The notes: generated from the letters alone by a model not told the origin. Positions 1-10,661 are shown, counted from the stretch's first letter. The stretch: DNA of 64,000 nucleotides from Tupaia tana (GCA_026018925.1 JAKSZU010000016.1:83068990-83132989); one strand, 5' to 3'. A program made the numbers and translations.

Positions 1-139
1 CCACATCACTCATCATCACAACAGGGCCTAATAGGAAGGGAAATTAACACAGGACTCTGAAGGCAGGCCTTCAACAGGAAACCAAAGGGGACCCCTTTGG
101 ACCCAGTGAGAGAAAGATGGTTTACGCTAACGTTTTCTT

Positions 140-355
140 GGGCTGGCCCCACGACCTCATGGTTAAGGGACATCCCACATAGTCAACTACGCAGCTTGGA
201 AAACACTCAAGTGCATGTGCATGCATGCTCAAAATCCCAACGAGGTGAGAAATCGAGAAGGCATTTTGGTACCACCATGCCACATTGGGAGTTGCTTTCT
301 CTATCTCTCTGGCTAGCATACACGCTCTGCCAAAAATCAAAAACAAAAACAAAAT
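140..355 (+). mobile_element. SINE S3, old copy
   Basis: The head is decayed (CATGGTTAAGGGACATCCCACATAG), followed by CATGTGCATGCATGCTC and a CTCTCTGGCTAGCATACAC tail. The B box is largely lost. Confidence 0.75.
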
Positions 356-667
356 TATCGACCCCCGTGTACTAATGTACATGGAGGGAAGGTCCACTCC
401 CACCATACACCTTCTCCACACAGCTCTTCTGATAGATCTCGCTTCCTTTCTGTCTTCCCCAACTTTTCTAGACAGATGCTTTTATTCCTTACTACCCTAC
501 ATGCTAAACTTCAGTGGCCCTGGGCAGGCAGTAAGCTCAGAACCTCAGGGCCAAATTATTTTTCTAAGTTCACAATTAACTGAGAGCCAACTCAGCAGAG
601 GATAGACTACTGACCCTAACATAACAAAGCTAAGAAGTATCATGTCCTAATTATAAGTCAGTAGTTT
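356..667. other. nothing recognised
   Basis: Unique-looking sequence without exon, repeat or motif that I can name. Confidence 0.5.
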
Positions 668-849
668 GGGAACTAGCAGGTGGTGTGGTGGTTAGGGCGC
701 TGGACACTCCCACATGGCCAACCACGGTTCAAGTCCCGGACCTGGTGGCTTGCTTTCTCACTTTCCCTCTCTCTTTCTCTCTGTGTCTCTCTCTGGTCAA
801 ATTAAAATAAAATGAATGAATAAATAAAATAAAAATAATTAAAAAAAAA
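668..849 (+). mobile_element. SINE S2
   Basis: Full head, CT stretch, GGTCAAATTAAA and AATAAA repeats. It is flanked by a target-site duplication AAGTCAGTAGTTTG / AAGCCAGTAGTTTG. Confidence 0.9.
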
Positions 850-879
850 TAAGCCAGTAGTTTGAGCAAAACATTACAT

Positions 880-1085
880 ACTGCTTCCCTCTAACCCTCA
901 AAGCAGCCCTAGAAAGTATTGTATCATATTTAAAGTATTGTATTTAACCAGTGGGAAAACCAAGAATCAAAGAGGTCAAGTAATTTGTCCAAAATCACAA
1001 AGCTGAACTATTGAGCAGACTGAGGATGTGAATGCTGGCGATTTAACTCCAGGGTTCCTGCTAACTAGAGAGGCACTGCCTCCTT
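880..1085 (-). mobile_element. MIR element
   Basis: The stretch with GTGGGAAAACCAAGAATCAAAGAGGTCAAGTAATTTG and CACAAAGCTGAACTATTGAG, read in reverse, follows the MIR core (GAGGTTAAGTAACTTGCCCAAGGTCACACAGCTAG in consensus). It predates the tRNA SINEs. Confidence 0.7.
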
Positions 1086-1282
1086 GTGGAAACAGGGCAC
1101 TCTTCGCTCGGTCCATTTGGCAAAAAATAAGTGTTCCACGTTAATCCACAAAAAAGGCCTCTTGCCTATCTAAGGTCTACTCAGGGCAACCAAGAAAGTC
1201 CGACTGGGGAACTAGGCCCAGTCCTATGTCCCCGTTCTCAAGGCCGAACAAACCGAGATACAACAGCTCTCCCACCTCTCAC

Positions 1283-1669
1283 CTGTTGCCTCAGTCTCCC
1301 AAGCTCTCTCTGCATATCTTCCACTAGGACCACCGCTTCCTCGCCGCTCTCCGGATGCAGTTCCTGCACCCTGCTCTGGATCTCCTGGGGCAGGATGGTC
1401 AGGAACTGCTCCAGCACCAGCAGCTCCAGGATCTGCTCCTTGGTGCGCAGCTCAGGCCGCAGCCACCCATGGCAAAGCTCCTGAAGCCGGCTGAGGACTT
1501 CCCGGGGACCAGCGGCATCTTGGAAGCGAAACCGCCTGAAGCGCAAGTGGGAGGCCTCTGGGCTGGGCCCTGGGTCAGGCGGGGGCAGCTCTTGGCTCCA
1601 GGCGCAGTCATCCTCCAGTTTCACTATCAGGAGTCCTTCCCGTTCCTGGGATCCCGGGCCCGACGCCAT
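1283..1669 (-). CDS. ZNF263: ZNF263 first coding exon (SCAN domain), gene truncated by window edge
   Basis: The exon encodes 129 codons from an ATG at 1669-1667 (A at -3 and G at +4, a strong initiation context) to a splice donor CAG|GTGAGA whose GT is at 1282-1281, phase 0. The N-terminus [19 protein letters not shown] and the following acidic and proline-rich stretch match ZNF263 almost residue for residue as I remember it. From about residue 38 a SCAN domain follows (RFRRFRFQ..., [17 protein letters not shown]). SCAN domains mediate homo- and hetero-dimerisation of zinc-finger transcription factors in the nucleus. The KRAB-like part and the nine or so C2H2 fingers of ZNF263 must lie in later exons to the left of base 1; I found none in 1-1282. 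The reading frame is intact. The long plus-strand frame over the same bases is a shadow. Confidence 0.95.
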
Positions 1670-2690
1670 CCTCAGACCCTAGAGCGCTTTGGTCCTGAAA
1701 CCCGAGTGAGGACGGCGCCCGGACCCCAGTGTAAAGAAAGGCGGCGCCGGCAGGACCCCGGGAGCCGAGAGCGCCAAGTCCCGGCCGAGGAGCCCAGCTC
1801 CCGCCCGGACGCAGCCGGAACCCACAACTTGGTCTCACTCGGTCCCGAGAGCCAAGCACCGACCCCCTGGACAGCCGCGCCAGGACTTCCTGAGCCACGA
1901 CCCGAAAGTCGCGCAAGAACCAGCTGAGGAGCTACGCAGGACTCGGCACCCACGCCGGAAGTCCCCGCGCGCGAATTTGGCGTCCACAGCCGACGCTCCT
2001 GCTCGGGACCAACTTCCGGGTCACGGTGTGCAAACGCCAGCTCCCATTGGGCCGGGTCTCAGCGGACTCACCGCCGACCAACCAGAAGGGAAGATGTGCC
2101 AGGGGGCCGGACGAGCGAGGGACCAATTGGGGGCGAGAAGCCAGGCCATCGGCTGGTCCCAACGCCCTGGGGGCCGTGGGGGCGAGACACGGGAGGGACA
2201 GGCCCGTTAGGTCCCCGAGAGGAAAGTAGGCCGAGGTAGATGTGACCAGAGAACCACCTGGGTCAGAATTCCCAGGAAAGCTCATTAACAAAGCAAATCC
2301 CGGAGCCACGCGAGATCCAGTGAAGCAGTGTCGCGGTGGGCCCGGAAATCTAGATTGTAAAAAAGCTCCTCCGAGAAATCCTTTCCCAAGGTGGTCCCCG
2401 CCCGCCTCGATTTCTCGGGGTTGGCAGAGGAGCCGCAGGGCCTCAGCAGCTCGGGAGACCGGTGCCGGCCCCGCCCTGCCCGCAGCTCCTGTGGCGGGAC
2501 CTGCGGGGAGACGCAGTCCCGGCCGCGCGCCCGCGCCCGCGACAGTGAGGTCCCCGCTTGGCAGTGCCGTCTGCCCTACAGTAGGCCGATTTTAGAATTG
2601 CCCGGAGGTGCCGCGCTTGCTGTGCCCAGAGGTTTGCGAGGACAGGCGTTCATCTCCCTTCTGGCCCCATCGTGAGCTTTCGTAGTGAGG
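1300..2690. promoter_or_regulatory. CpG island and promoter of ZNF263
   Basis: The stretch is GC-rich with many CpGs, densest at about 1650-2000 and 2390-2560, and covers the first coding exon and its upstream flank. CCAAT-type boxes are visible (ATTGG at 2046-2050, CCAAT at 2123-2127). No TATA box is evident, as usual for CpG-island promoters. The divergent side (2100-2690) could start a non-coding transcript, but I see no convincing exon. Confidence 0.75.
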
Positions 2691-3204
2691 CCTGGCCGCC
2701 CAGTGGCGGAGCTACCTGGCCCTCTATTTCCTCCAGCAATGCTTAGGCCATGGTTCTGGCAGATAAAAGCGTCGTGGGAGTGAATTGTGACAACTAGCTA
2801 CTTCTTGAGCTCTTGCTTACATGCAGTCGGCCTCATAACACAGAATCAATTGCAGCAGAGATGAATCTTTTTTTAAGGTCCCTTTGTATTTAGGCTATTA
2901 GTAGACCCTTAAAGGAAGTGAATGTTGAGGGATGCTCATAACTACTACTTGCATTCCTCCTCCACGTCTTCGTGGCCTGCCTATGTGCAGAAGACAGACT
3001 AGCTGACATTTGATTTTATTTGAGTGGGGTTATAGACCAGTAGATCTACAGGGGTTTATTTGGGCCGAATTCTTAACCTAGGCTCCATGAAATTCTAGAG
3101 CAGCATTATCCAATAGAATTTTCTGCAGTGGTGGCTGTTGAGCTCTGAAAATGGAGCTAGTGTTGCCATGTATTACCAAGTAGCTACTGTGGTTTTGTTT
3201 GTTT
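2691..3204. other. nothing recognised
   Basis: Flank of the ZNF263 CpG island; no exon or repeat identified. Confidence 0.4.
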
Positions 3205-3436
3205 TTAAGGTTATTGCCACAGGGTGCATGCGCTCTCAGAAGAAAAAGAGAGATACTGAGAGGGAAAGTGAGAAATCACCTCCAGGGGAGGTGGTCATGC
3301 CACAATCCCTTCTCGACATTCTTTTGGGATATTGGCCACACACACATATTCAGCCAGTGGCAGGGTCTGCACTCAAATTGCAGTTGACTGTGTGGGAATC
3401 TAGCACCTCAACCATCAAGCCACCTGTTGTTGGCCC
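3205..3436 (-). mobile_element. SINE S3
   Basis: The antisense tail is GGTTATTGCCACAGGGTGCATGCG and the head end GCCACCTGTTGTTGGCCC. Confidence 0.85.
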
Positions 3437-3553
3437 ACAAAGTGCCTACCATGTTGACCAGTGCCATTCTAGAGGGCCCATGGCCGGGTTTGGAGATTTT
3501 GTTAACTTTCTAATAATTGTACGCTAAATCATATGTGTGTATTTTCTTTTTCC

Positions 3554-3800
3554 TTTTTTTTTTTTTTTTAAGAGATAGGTTTTTTGCTAGAAGGCACATG
3601 CTCTTGCTGGAGAGAGAAAAAGACAAAGAGAGAAGTCATCTGCAGGGAGGATGGCCATGCCTCAGTCCCTTCTCCATTCTCCTCTCAGGATCTTGGGCAC
3701 GCATGCACACGTGTGTTTTAGGCCTCTGGGTCCAGACTCAAACTGCAGCCCACTACATGTGAGTCCAGTGACCTAACCATTACGCCATCTACTGGTCTCT
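3554..3800 (-). mobile_element. SINE S3
   Basis: Poly(T) start, head end CCATCTACTGGTCTCT. The duplication is CATATGTGTGTATTTTC / ATATATGTGTATTTTAT. Confidence 0.88.
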
Positions 3801-3832
3801 ATATATGTGTATTTTATAAGAAGTGGGTCCAT

Positions 3833-4091
3833 GGGTCAGCAGTTAGCATAATAGCTATGTCTCTGGACTCCCCTGTAGTCGACTGCGGTTCGAGTCCTGG
3901 ACCCAGTGGCTTAAACTCACATGAGGCACATGTGCATGCATGCCCAAGATCCCAAGAGGAGAATGGAGAAGGAATTGTGGCATGCTCATCCTCCCTGGGG
4001 GGTGACTTCTCATTTTCTAGCTCTCTGTCTCTCTCTCTTTCTGGTGAGCGCATACACCCTATAGCAAAAGCCTCTCCAAAAAAAAAAAAAA
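3833..4091 (+). mobile_element. SINE S1
   Basis: Full-length with poly(A). AGTGGGTCCA occurs before it and again after its tail. Confidence 0.9.
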
Positions 4092-4100
4092 GTGGGTCCA

Positions 4101-4245
4101 GGACCAGCAGACAGCATAATGGTTATGTTGCTGGACTCCCACGTAGTCAACTGTGGTTCAAGTTCAGAGTCAGTGCTTAAAACTCATGCCGGGCAAGGTC
4201 CTGAGAGGAAAATGGAGGAGGACGGAATGCACATGGCCTATATCA
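4101..4245 (+). mobile_element. SINE S1, 3'-truncated
   Basis: The head and first body part are present but the copy stops after GAGGACGGAATG and joins unrelated DNA. It starts immediately after the duplication of the preceding copy. Confidence 0.82.
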
Positions 4246-4260
4246 AAAATCATTCAAAGA

Positions 4261-4535
4261 GGGAACCAGCAGTTAGCCTAATGGCTATGTCGCTGGACTC
4301 CCACGTAGTCAACCGCGGTTCGCGTCCCGGACCCGGTGGCTTAAAACTCACGCCGGGAGTATGTGCGTGCGTGCCCAGGATCCCGAGAGGAGAATGGAGG
4401 AAAAGGGATTGCAGCGTGACCATCCCCCTTGGGGGGTGATTTCTCGCTTTCTGTCTCTCTGTCTCTCTCTGTCTGTCTGGCGAGCGCACGCGCCCTATAG
4501 TGAAAACCTCTCCAAAAAAAAAAAAAAAAAAAAAA
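4261..4535 (+). mobile_element. SINE S1, young copy
   Basis: Near-consensus with intact CpGs. Duplication AATCATTCAAAGAGG / AATCACTCAAAGAAA. Confidence 0.92.
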
Positions 4536-4563
4536 TCACTCAAAGAAAAAAAAAAAGTGGATC

Positions 4564-4820
4564 TTTTTTTTTTTTTTCAAGAGAGATTTTTGCTATAGGG
4601 TATGTGTGCTTGCTGAGGGGAGAGACAGGCAATGAGAACGAAAGTAAGAAATCACCACCCAGGAGAGTTAGCCAGGCCAGTCCCTTCTCCATTCTCCTCC
4701 TGGGATCTTGGGCACATACACACATGCCCAGCGTGATTTTCAAGCCACCTGTGCCCAGGACTAACTACAGTTGACCATGTGGGAGTCCAGCGATGTAACT
4801 GCTACACCATCTGCTGGCCC
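4564..4820 (-). mobile_element. SINE S1
   Basis: Antisense copy starting in poly(T) and ending CCATCTGCTGGCCCCT. Confidence 0.88.
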
Positions 4821-4840
4821 CTAAAACTTTTTTGTTTTGG

Positions 4841-4880
4841 TTTGTTTTTTTGTTTGTTGTTTGTTTGTTTGTTTGTTTGT
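4841..4880. repeat. (TTTG)n microsatellite
   Basis: TTTGTTTG repeats, probably an expanded SINE A-tail read in reverse. Confidence 0.8.
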
Positions 4881-5118
4881 TTTAGAGAGATTTTTGTTAT
4901 AGGGTGAGTACACTTGCCAGAGAGACAGAGACAGAAAATGAGAAATCACCTCCTAGCAGAGATGGTTGTGCCACTTCTCCTCCATTCTCCTCTTAGGATT
5001 TTGGGTGTGCACACATGTGCCCAGTGTGAATTTTAAGCTGCTGGGTTCAGGACTTAAACAGCAGTCGATTATGTGGGAGTCCAGCGACATAACCATTATG
5101 TTATGTCATCCACTGGTC
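4881..5118 (-). mobile_element. SINE S3
   Basis: Antisense, begins TTTTAGAGAGATTTTTGTTATAGGG and ends CATCCACTGGTCAC. Confidence 0.86.
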
Positions 5119-5121
5119 ACA

Positions 5122-5394
5122 TTTTTTTTCTTTTTTTTTTTAAGAGAGGTTTTTGCTATAGGGCGCGTGTGCTCGCCAGACAGACAGAGACAGACAGAGA
5201 GATAGAAAGCGAGAAATCACCCCCCAGGGCGGATGGCCACGCCACAATCCCTTCTCCTCCATTCTCCTCTCGGGATCTTGGGCACGCATGCACACACTCC
5301 CAGCGTGAGTTTTAAGCCACCGGGTCCAGGACTCGAACTGCGGTCGACTACGTGGGAGTCCAGCGACATAGCCATTACGCTAACTGCTGGTCCC
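5122..5394 (-). mobile_element. SINE S1, young copy
   Basis: Near-consensus, CpG-rich. Duplication TGGTCACATTTTTT on both sides, so it inserted into the end of the preceding SINE. Confidence 0.92.
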
Positions 5395-5411
5395 TGGTCA
5401 CATTTTTTAAA

Positions 5412-5646
5412 AAATTACCGAAGTATGCATTTACCAGAAAGAGAGTATGAGGAAGAGAACCCCTTGAAAGGGATGTGATCTGCCAGTCTTTTTTCCTTCA
5501 CTCCTCCATCCTATTAGGATTTGGGGTATGTGTGCACACATACCCAGTGTGTTTTCCAAACTGCCAGGGCTGGGATTTAAACTGTAGTTGACCATGTGGG
5601 ATCCAGCTCCCTACGCATAATGTTTAAATGTACTAGCGGGCCAGCA
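5412..5646 (-). mobile_element. SINE S4, very old copy
   Basis: Weak resemblance: GCATTTACCAGAAAGAGAG, TACCCAGTGTGTTTTCCAAACTGCCAGG, GACCATGTGGGATCCAG, GGGCCAGCAC. Confidence 0.65.
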
Positions 5647-5920
5647 CTGTGCCTGGTTTTCAGAGTAGTATTTGATGAAATTCGCAGTGTTCATACTTTC
5701 AGATCCAGCCTATGTGTGGAAAGAGGCATGCCTGCTGATCCCAACATTCTGTAACACAGATTCTCCTGCCTCTCATCTGAGGGTACCCTGGGCTTTTGGG
5801 CTTCTGCTACTCTTAGCCTTTGTACTAGTCACAGTCCCCAGTTTTGGTTTCTTCCCACTTAACTACTGCTGTCCTCTGAACTATGACTTTGGATTTTGTT
5901 TTACCTATACCACATTATTC

Positions 5921-6181
5921 TTTTTTTTTAAGAGAGAGATTTTTGCTATAGGGCATGTGCGCTTGCCAGAAAGGCAGAGAAAGACAGAGAGACAGAAAGT
6001 GAGAAATCACCTTCCAGGGGGGGATGGCCACACCGCAATCCCTTCTCCTCCATTCTCCACTTGTGATTTGTGGGCATGCATACAAATGCACCCAGCGTGA
6101 GTTTAAGCCACCAGGTCCAGGACTCAAACCACAGTCGACTGGGAGTCCAGCGACATAGCCATTACGCTAACTGCTGGTCCC
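5921..6181 (-). mobile_element. SINE S1
   Basis: Antisense, ends CATTACGCTAACTGCTGGTCC. The B-box region is partly deleted (AGTCGACTGGGAGTCC). Confidence 0.9.
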
Positions 6182-6183
6182 TC

Positions 6184-6488
6184 TTTTTCTTTTTTTTTTT
6201 TTTCAGAGAGAGATTTTTGTTATAGGATACATGCACTTGCCAGAGAGAAAGAGAGACAGAAAGTGAGAAATCACCGCCCCCGCCCCTGCCGCCCCTGCCG
6301 CCCCCCCACCCCGGGCAGGGATGGCTATGCCACATCTTTTCTCCATTCTCCTCCCAGGATCTTGGGCATGCATGCACATGCACACACATGCACCTGATGT
6401 GAGTTTTAAGCCACCGGGTCCAGGTCTTGAACTGCGATCAACTACGTGTGAGTCCAGCGACATAACCATTATGCCATCTGCAGGTCCC
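6184..6488 (-). mobile_element. SINE S3 with internal C-rich expansion
   Basis: It directly follows the previous copy. At 6273-6315 the normal CACCCCCCAGGGGG box is replaced by (CCCCTGCCG)-like repeats, an expansion of the G/C palindrome. Confidence 0.88.
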
Positions 6489-6821
6489 AGAACCATTTTA
6501 CTCAATGACATCTTTGAGCAAAAGACTCGCAAGGCAGAGTCCAACTTAGCATAGGCCAAGGCTGCCCACAAAGATAAATCTGGAAGCTGGCTGTAGCAAA
6601 GGGGTGAAAGATGCTAACTCCTCGATTGTCAGAGCAACTTCTGACTCCCGCAACAGAGGAGGGCTCCCTGGGGAATAGAAGTCCGCCCTGAAAAGGAAGA
6701 TTGCAGTCTTTCACCATCCGCTAAGGCTTCCTGCAATGACCAGGTTCATACAGGCAACCAATCGCCTTGTCAACAATTAAGGAGCTGCCTCTGGAAGCTG
6801 CTGGTACTGAAAGTTACTCCG

Positions 6822-7245
6822 TCTACACTAGTGCTTCTCCCTCTGGACACGTCAGAATTACCTGGGAAGCTTTTGAAAATGTTGGTGACTGGGACCAGCA
6901 GTTAGCGTAATGGCTATGTCGCTGGACTCCCACGTAGTTGACCGCGGTTTGAGTTCCGGACCGGACCCGGTGGCTTAAACTCACGCTGGGCGTGTGTGCG
7001 TGCGTGCCCAAGATCCCGAGAGGAGAACGGAAGAGAAGGGATTGCGGCGTGGCCATCCCCCCTGGGGGGTGATTTCTCGCTTCCTGTCTCTCTGTCTCTC
7101 TCTGTCTGGCGAGCGCACGCGCCCTATAGCAAAAACCTCTCCAAAAAAAGAAAAAAAAATGTTGGTGACTGGGTACCACCCCCGGGAGGCTAACCCATTT
7201 GTTGTGGGCATCAGCATTTTTTAAAGGCTCCTTAGGTGATATCAG
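6822..7245 (-). mobile_element. MER5A-like DNA transposon fragment split by a SINE
   Basis: The outer pieces 6822-6890 and 7160-7245 read like the MER5A hAT element (CAGAATTACCTGGGAAGCTTTTGAAAAT..., GGGCATCAGCATTTTTTAAAGGCTCC). Confidence 0.6.
6891..7159 (+). mobile_element. SINE S1, young copy inserted in MER5A-like element
   Basis: Intact palindrome CCCCCCTGGGGGG (7057-7069) and arms GGGCGTGTGTG (6988-6998) / CGCACGCGCCC (7114-7124). Duplication AATGTTGGTGACTGGG on both sides. Confidence 0.94.
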
Positions 7246-7292
7246 TGATTTATATGATTGATTTGTGGAAAGGCATAAGAAACTTGGAAGCA

Positions 7293-7461
7293 GGACCAGT
7301 ATGGGGCATGGTGGTTAAGGCACTGAACTCCCACATGGCCAACTATGGTTCAAGTCCTAGACCTGGTGGCTTGCTTTCTTACTTTCTCTTTCTCTGGTCA
7401 AATTAAAACAAATTAATTAAGTAAATAAATAAATAATTCTTAAAAATAAAAACAAAAAAAA
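7293..7461 (+). mobile_element. SINE S2
   Basis: Duplication AAACTTGGAAGCA / AAAATTGGAAGCA. Confidence 0.9.
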
Positions 7462-7624
7462 TTGGAAGCAACAGTCTTGATAGAAGATTTCCAGACAGAT
7501 ACTACATTTTGGATGACTGGTGAGAGAAATGAAAGCGGCCATATGCTGTTTCAATGTAGAATATTATAAACCACTGGTCAGGTTAGATTTCTTGTTTTTA
7601 AAGTCTTCATTGTTGACATTACAG

Positions 7625-8690
7625 AGTGTGGTAGTTTAAAAATGGCTGAAACTTCTTTACTACTCCTAGAGAGAGGGTGTCTAATGCCTCCCCCTCAGTC
7701 TAGACTTGTGGAGAGCGGCCATTCTGAACAAACTCGGTGACCTTCAGACATATGCAGAAACGCTGGTCATGTGCTTCATTTGCATAGCTATGGAAGCATT
7801 AGATTACAAATATACCAACTGTGATACTGCAAAGCAGTATCAGTCTAAAGAGGCCACAGGTGTTATTCAGATTTCGCCCAAAAGAATCAGAAGAAACCAA
7901 ATGGTGCCTGCCTGTCCTTTTCCATCAGTCGATTAACATCTGAAAACAACTGTCTTTGCATTCCATTTCCTCTTCCCCTATTTTCTGTCCTATAAAATAA
8001 TAAACTGGAGGCTGGTTCAAGTTTGCAGCTTTCTCCATCAGAGAAGTTGGACTCACCTAATCCTCCTGGCTTTTCTATATGTCTTTGTGTGTTTGTTTTT
8101 ATGTTTATTTCTAATCCATAGCCCCACCCCCTCAGAAAAAAATGTGTTCAAACTGAGCAGGTCTCTGCACAGACTGACCTTAGTGACTTGCTCGAGCAAT
8201 AGGATAAATTGGAAGTGACCTTCTAGGACTTGACCAGTATCAAAGCTGCCATCTACAGCCTCTTAGAATGCTTGTTCTGGGAAAAAGCAGCCACCTGAAG
8301 TCTGACCACCCTGAGACTGCCATGCTGTGAGGAACCCCAAGTTTTCCACGTGGAGAAACACAGGCTCAGTCATCTCCAGAGGCTCATTGTCATTCTAGCC
8401 CCAGCCCTCGATGTGTAAGTGAGGAAGCCACTTTGGACATTCCACACCTGCAGGCAGAAGAGGGACAGTGGGGGCGGGCAGGAAATTCAGCTGCTGGGTA
8501 CCAGTGCTGAGAACCTTACCCAGACATTCTAGCAATCTCCAGCCATTCGAACCACCCCAGCTGAAGCTCCAGTCATGTGGAACAGAGTTGAGTTGTCCCT
8601 GCTGGGGTAACCTAACCACGTAATAAAATAGGTGTTGTTTTATACCAACGCATTTTGGGATGTTTGTTACACAATAGATAACCAGAGCAG
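7625..8690 (+). mobile_element. MLT1-like (MaLR) LTR interrupted by another LTR
   Basis: The parts 7625-7700 and 8128-8690 follow the MLT1 pattern (GTGACTTGCTCGAGCAATAGG, GAGACTGCCATGCTGTGAGGAA, TTTTGGGATGTTTGTTACACAATAGATAACC). CCCCCTCAG occurs at both sides of the interruption, which suits an insertion duplication. Confidence 0.6.
7698..8127 (+). mobile_element. probable retroviral-type LTR nested in MLT1
   Basis: About 430 bp with a TATA-like TCCTATAAAATAATAAA at 7988-8004 that doubles as a polyadenylation signal, CT-rich tract before it and a T-rich 3' part. The exact ends and family are not resolved, and there is no coding part. Confidence 0.45.
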
Positions 8691-8799
8691 CAGTAATATG
8701 TGAATAAATGAACACTGTTCGAGATTCAAAACAGGTATATATTAATACAAAGACGATGAGGGAACTCACTTATCAGCCCCTCACCACTAATTTCTGCTC

Positions 8800-9084
8800 C
8801 CTTCTCTAGGGGCATAGTTGGCCGTGGATGCTATTAGTCTCTTTCTGATGTGCTCTATGTATATATCGTTCATTATACCGATGTATCACAGTATATACTT
8901 TTTTTCAGATCTTTTAAGATCTTTTTCAGATCTTTTTAGTGTGCCTTTGCTATCTGTCCAGGTCCGGAAGAATAGGCCTCTTACTCTTGACAGTTGTGTA
9001 GCATATGTAGTATGGCTATACCACAGCTCTATTGACTCTCTGCTAATGTACAATACATTTAGATTGTTTCCAATGGGGGGGAGG
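8800..9084 (-). mobile_element. L1 3' fragment, possible
   Basis: AT-rich text ending TGTACAATACATTTAGATTGTTTCCAATGG resembles the antisense end of old L1 elements and continues past the next SINE. Confidence 0.45.
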
Positions 9085-9283
9085 AAGCTTATTTATTCCA
9101 TGAGTCAGAGAGACGGAGACCCAGCACCCCTGAAAGGGTCTTAATGCCACAATCTATGCCCAGTTTCAGCCAGGCACATGCATGCCTTGCATACTGGGAG
9201 ATCTTCAGGCAAGAACTCGCAACTTTCCATGTGGGTCTTCCTCGGCTGAGCATCACATTTCAGCACTGCCCCACCACTGGTCC
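9085..9283 (-). mobile_element. SINE S4, degraded
   Basis: Only the outline is left: AGAGACGGAGACCCAGCACCCC, GGCACATGCATGCC, CATGTGGGTC, CCACCACTGGTCC. Confidence 0.5.
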
Positions 9284-9421
9284 ATTCCCAGTTCTTTTGC
9301 TTTAATAACCAGTACTTCAATGAAGACCTCAGGCATACATGTTTGTGTATGTTTGATGCTTTCTAAGAAGAGAGTCCTAGAAATAGAATAACTGAATCAA
9401 AGAGCTTGTGCATTATTATTA

Positions 9422-9646
9422 TTTTTTTTTCCATAGAGTATGTGTGCTCGCCAGAGAGAGACAGAGAGAGGGGAAGTGAGAAATCATCCAGGAGGGTTGC
9501 CCACACCACAATCCCTTCTCCATTCTCTTCTGGAGATTTTGGGCATGCACATACATATGATTTTCAAGCTGCTGGATCTGGGATATGAACCATAATCGAC
9601 CATGTGGGAACCCAGAGCCTTAAGCACCATGCCACCTGCTGGCCCC
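9422..9646 (-). mobile_element. SINE S3
   Basis: Within the L1 relic. Duplication TTGTGCATTATT / CTGTGCATTATT. Confidence 0.87.
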
Positions 9647-9673
9647 TGTGCATTATTGACTTTGGAAAAAAAA

Positions 9674-9906
9674 TTTTAGAGAGATTTTTGCTATATGTGA
9701 GCTTGCTGGAGAGACAGAGAGGAGAGACAGAATCAACCCCCCCCCAGGGGGGATGGCCATGCCACAATCCCAGCTCCATTCTCCTCTGGGATTTCGGACA
9801 TGCATGCACATGTACCTGGTGTTTCAAGCCTCTGGGTCTGGGACTAGAACCATGGTCAGCCATGTGGGAGTCCAGTGACATAAACACTATGCCATCTGCT
9901 GGACCC
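9674..9906 (-). mobile_element. SINE S3
   Basis: Within the L1 relic; ends CATCTGCTGGACCC. It lies 27 bases from the previous insertion. Confidence 0.85.
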
Positions 9907-10318
9907 AATTTTGAAAATTTTTGGCAAATTGCCTTCCAGAAATGTTCTACAAATTTAAGTCCTACCACAGGGTATGAAAGTGCCTATATTTCTGCATACT
10001 GAATAAAGTTGGGTTTATCACCCTTCTTAATGTATGCCAATATGATGAGCGAAAAATTATATTTCTCTGGCCTAATGGTCATTTGTCTGATTACTTGAAG
10101 ATTGAACATCTTTTCGTGTTTGGTAGCTATGTTTCTTCTGTGAATTGCCTGTTTATATCTTTTGAGCAGTAAAAAACTTGAAGAGTGCCTAACAGTCTGG
10201 CTATGACTGTATATACAAATATTTTATCATATTTTAACTATGCACAAAGCTACTTTTCTCATACTGAAATTTTACAGTTTTCTATCTGAATTTTAAATGG
10301 TTCTCGGGGTTACTGTTC

Positions 10319-10319
<1 letters not shown>

Positions 10320-10354
<35 letters not shown>

Positions 10355-10366
10355 TTTTTTTTTTGT
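10320..10366. repeat. (CT)n microsatellite with poly(T)
   Basis: TCTCTCTCTTTCTCTCTCT... followed by T10, inside L1-derived DNA. Confidence 0.9.
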
Positions 10367-10661
10367 CTTTATTAGAAAAGATCTTCCTCACTGCAAGATT
10401 ATAAAAAAAAAAAAATCCAGATGTTACATTTTATATTTCTTGAATTTATCTGGAGTTTACTTTTTGTTTATGGCATGAGATAGAGCCTGTATTTTCCACC
10501 TGGCTTGTCTACAGTCTCAAAATCATTAAGCCATCTTTTCCCCTTGGGTTTTAAATGTCATCATTTGAATAAAGTAAATATATATTAGCACACATATTTG
10601 TATAGACTCTTTTTGTTTCCATTTACGTGTATATTGTTATAAAAATATACATACATGTATA

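Larger units (their letters stand above)
9284..10640 (-). mobile_element. old L1 (L1M-type) 3' end, broken by SINEs
   Basis: Outside the two SINEs at 9422-9646 and 9674-9906 the text is colinear with the antisense of old L1 ends: GGCAAATTGCCTTCCAGAAATG, TGTCTGATTACTTGAAGATTGAACATCTTTTC, TTCTTCTGTGAATTGCCTGTTTATATC, GGAGTTTACTTTTTGTTTATGGCATGAGATAG. No open frame survives. Confidence 0.75.

Noticed and set aside
1355..1927. 190-codon plus-strand frame over ZNF263 exon 1 and promoter
   Set aside because: Shadow of the SCAN exon extended through the stop-poor CpG island.
4261..5394. Regularly spaced repeated units that could be mistaken for a CRISPR array or satellite
   Set aside because: Units differ in orientation, length and age and have their own target duplications: clustered SINEs in a mammalian genome.
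3138..6571. Dozens of 60-140-codon frames with similar peptides ([22 protein letters not shown] and the like)
   Set aside because: They are translations of SINE copies in various frames; similarity among them reflects the repeat, not a gene family.
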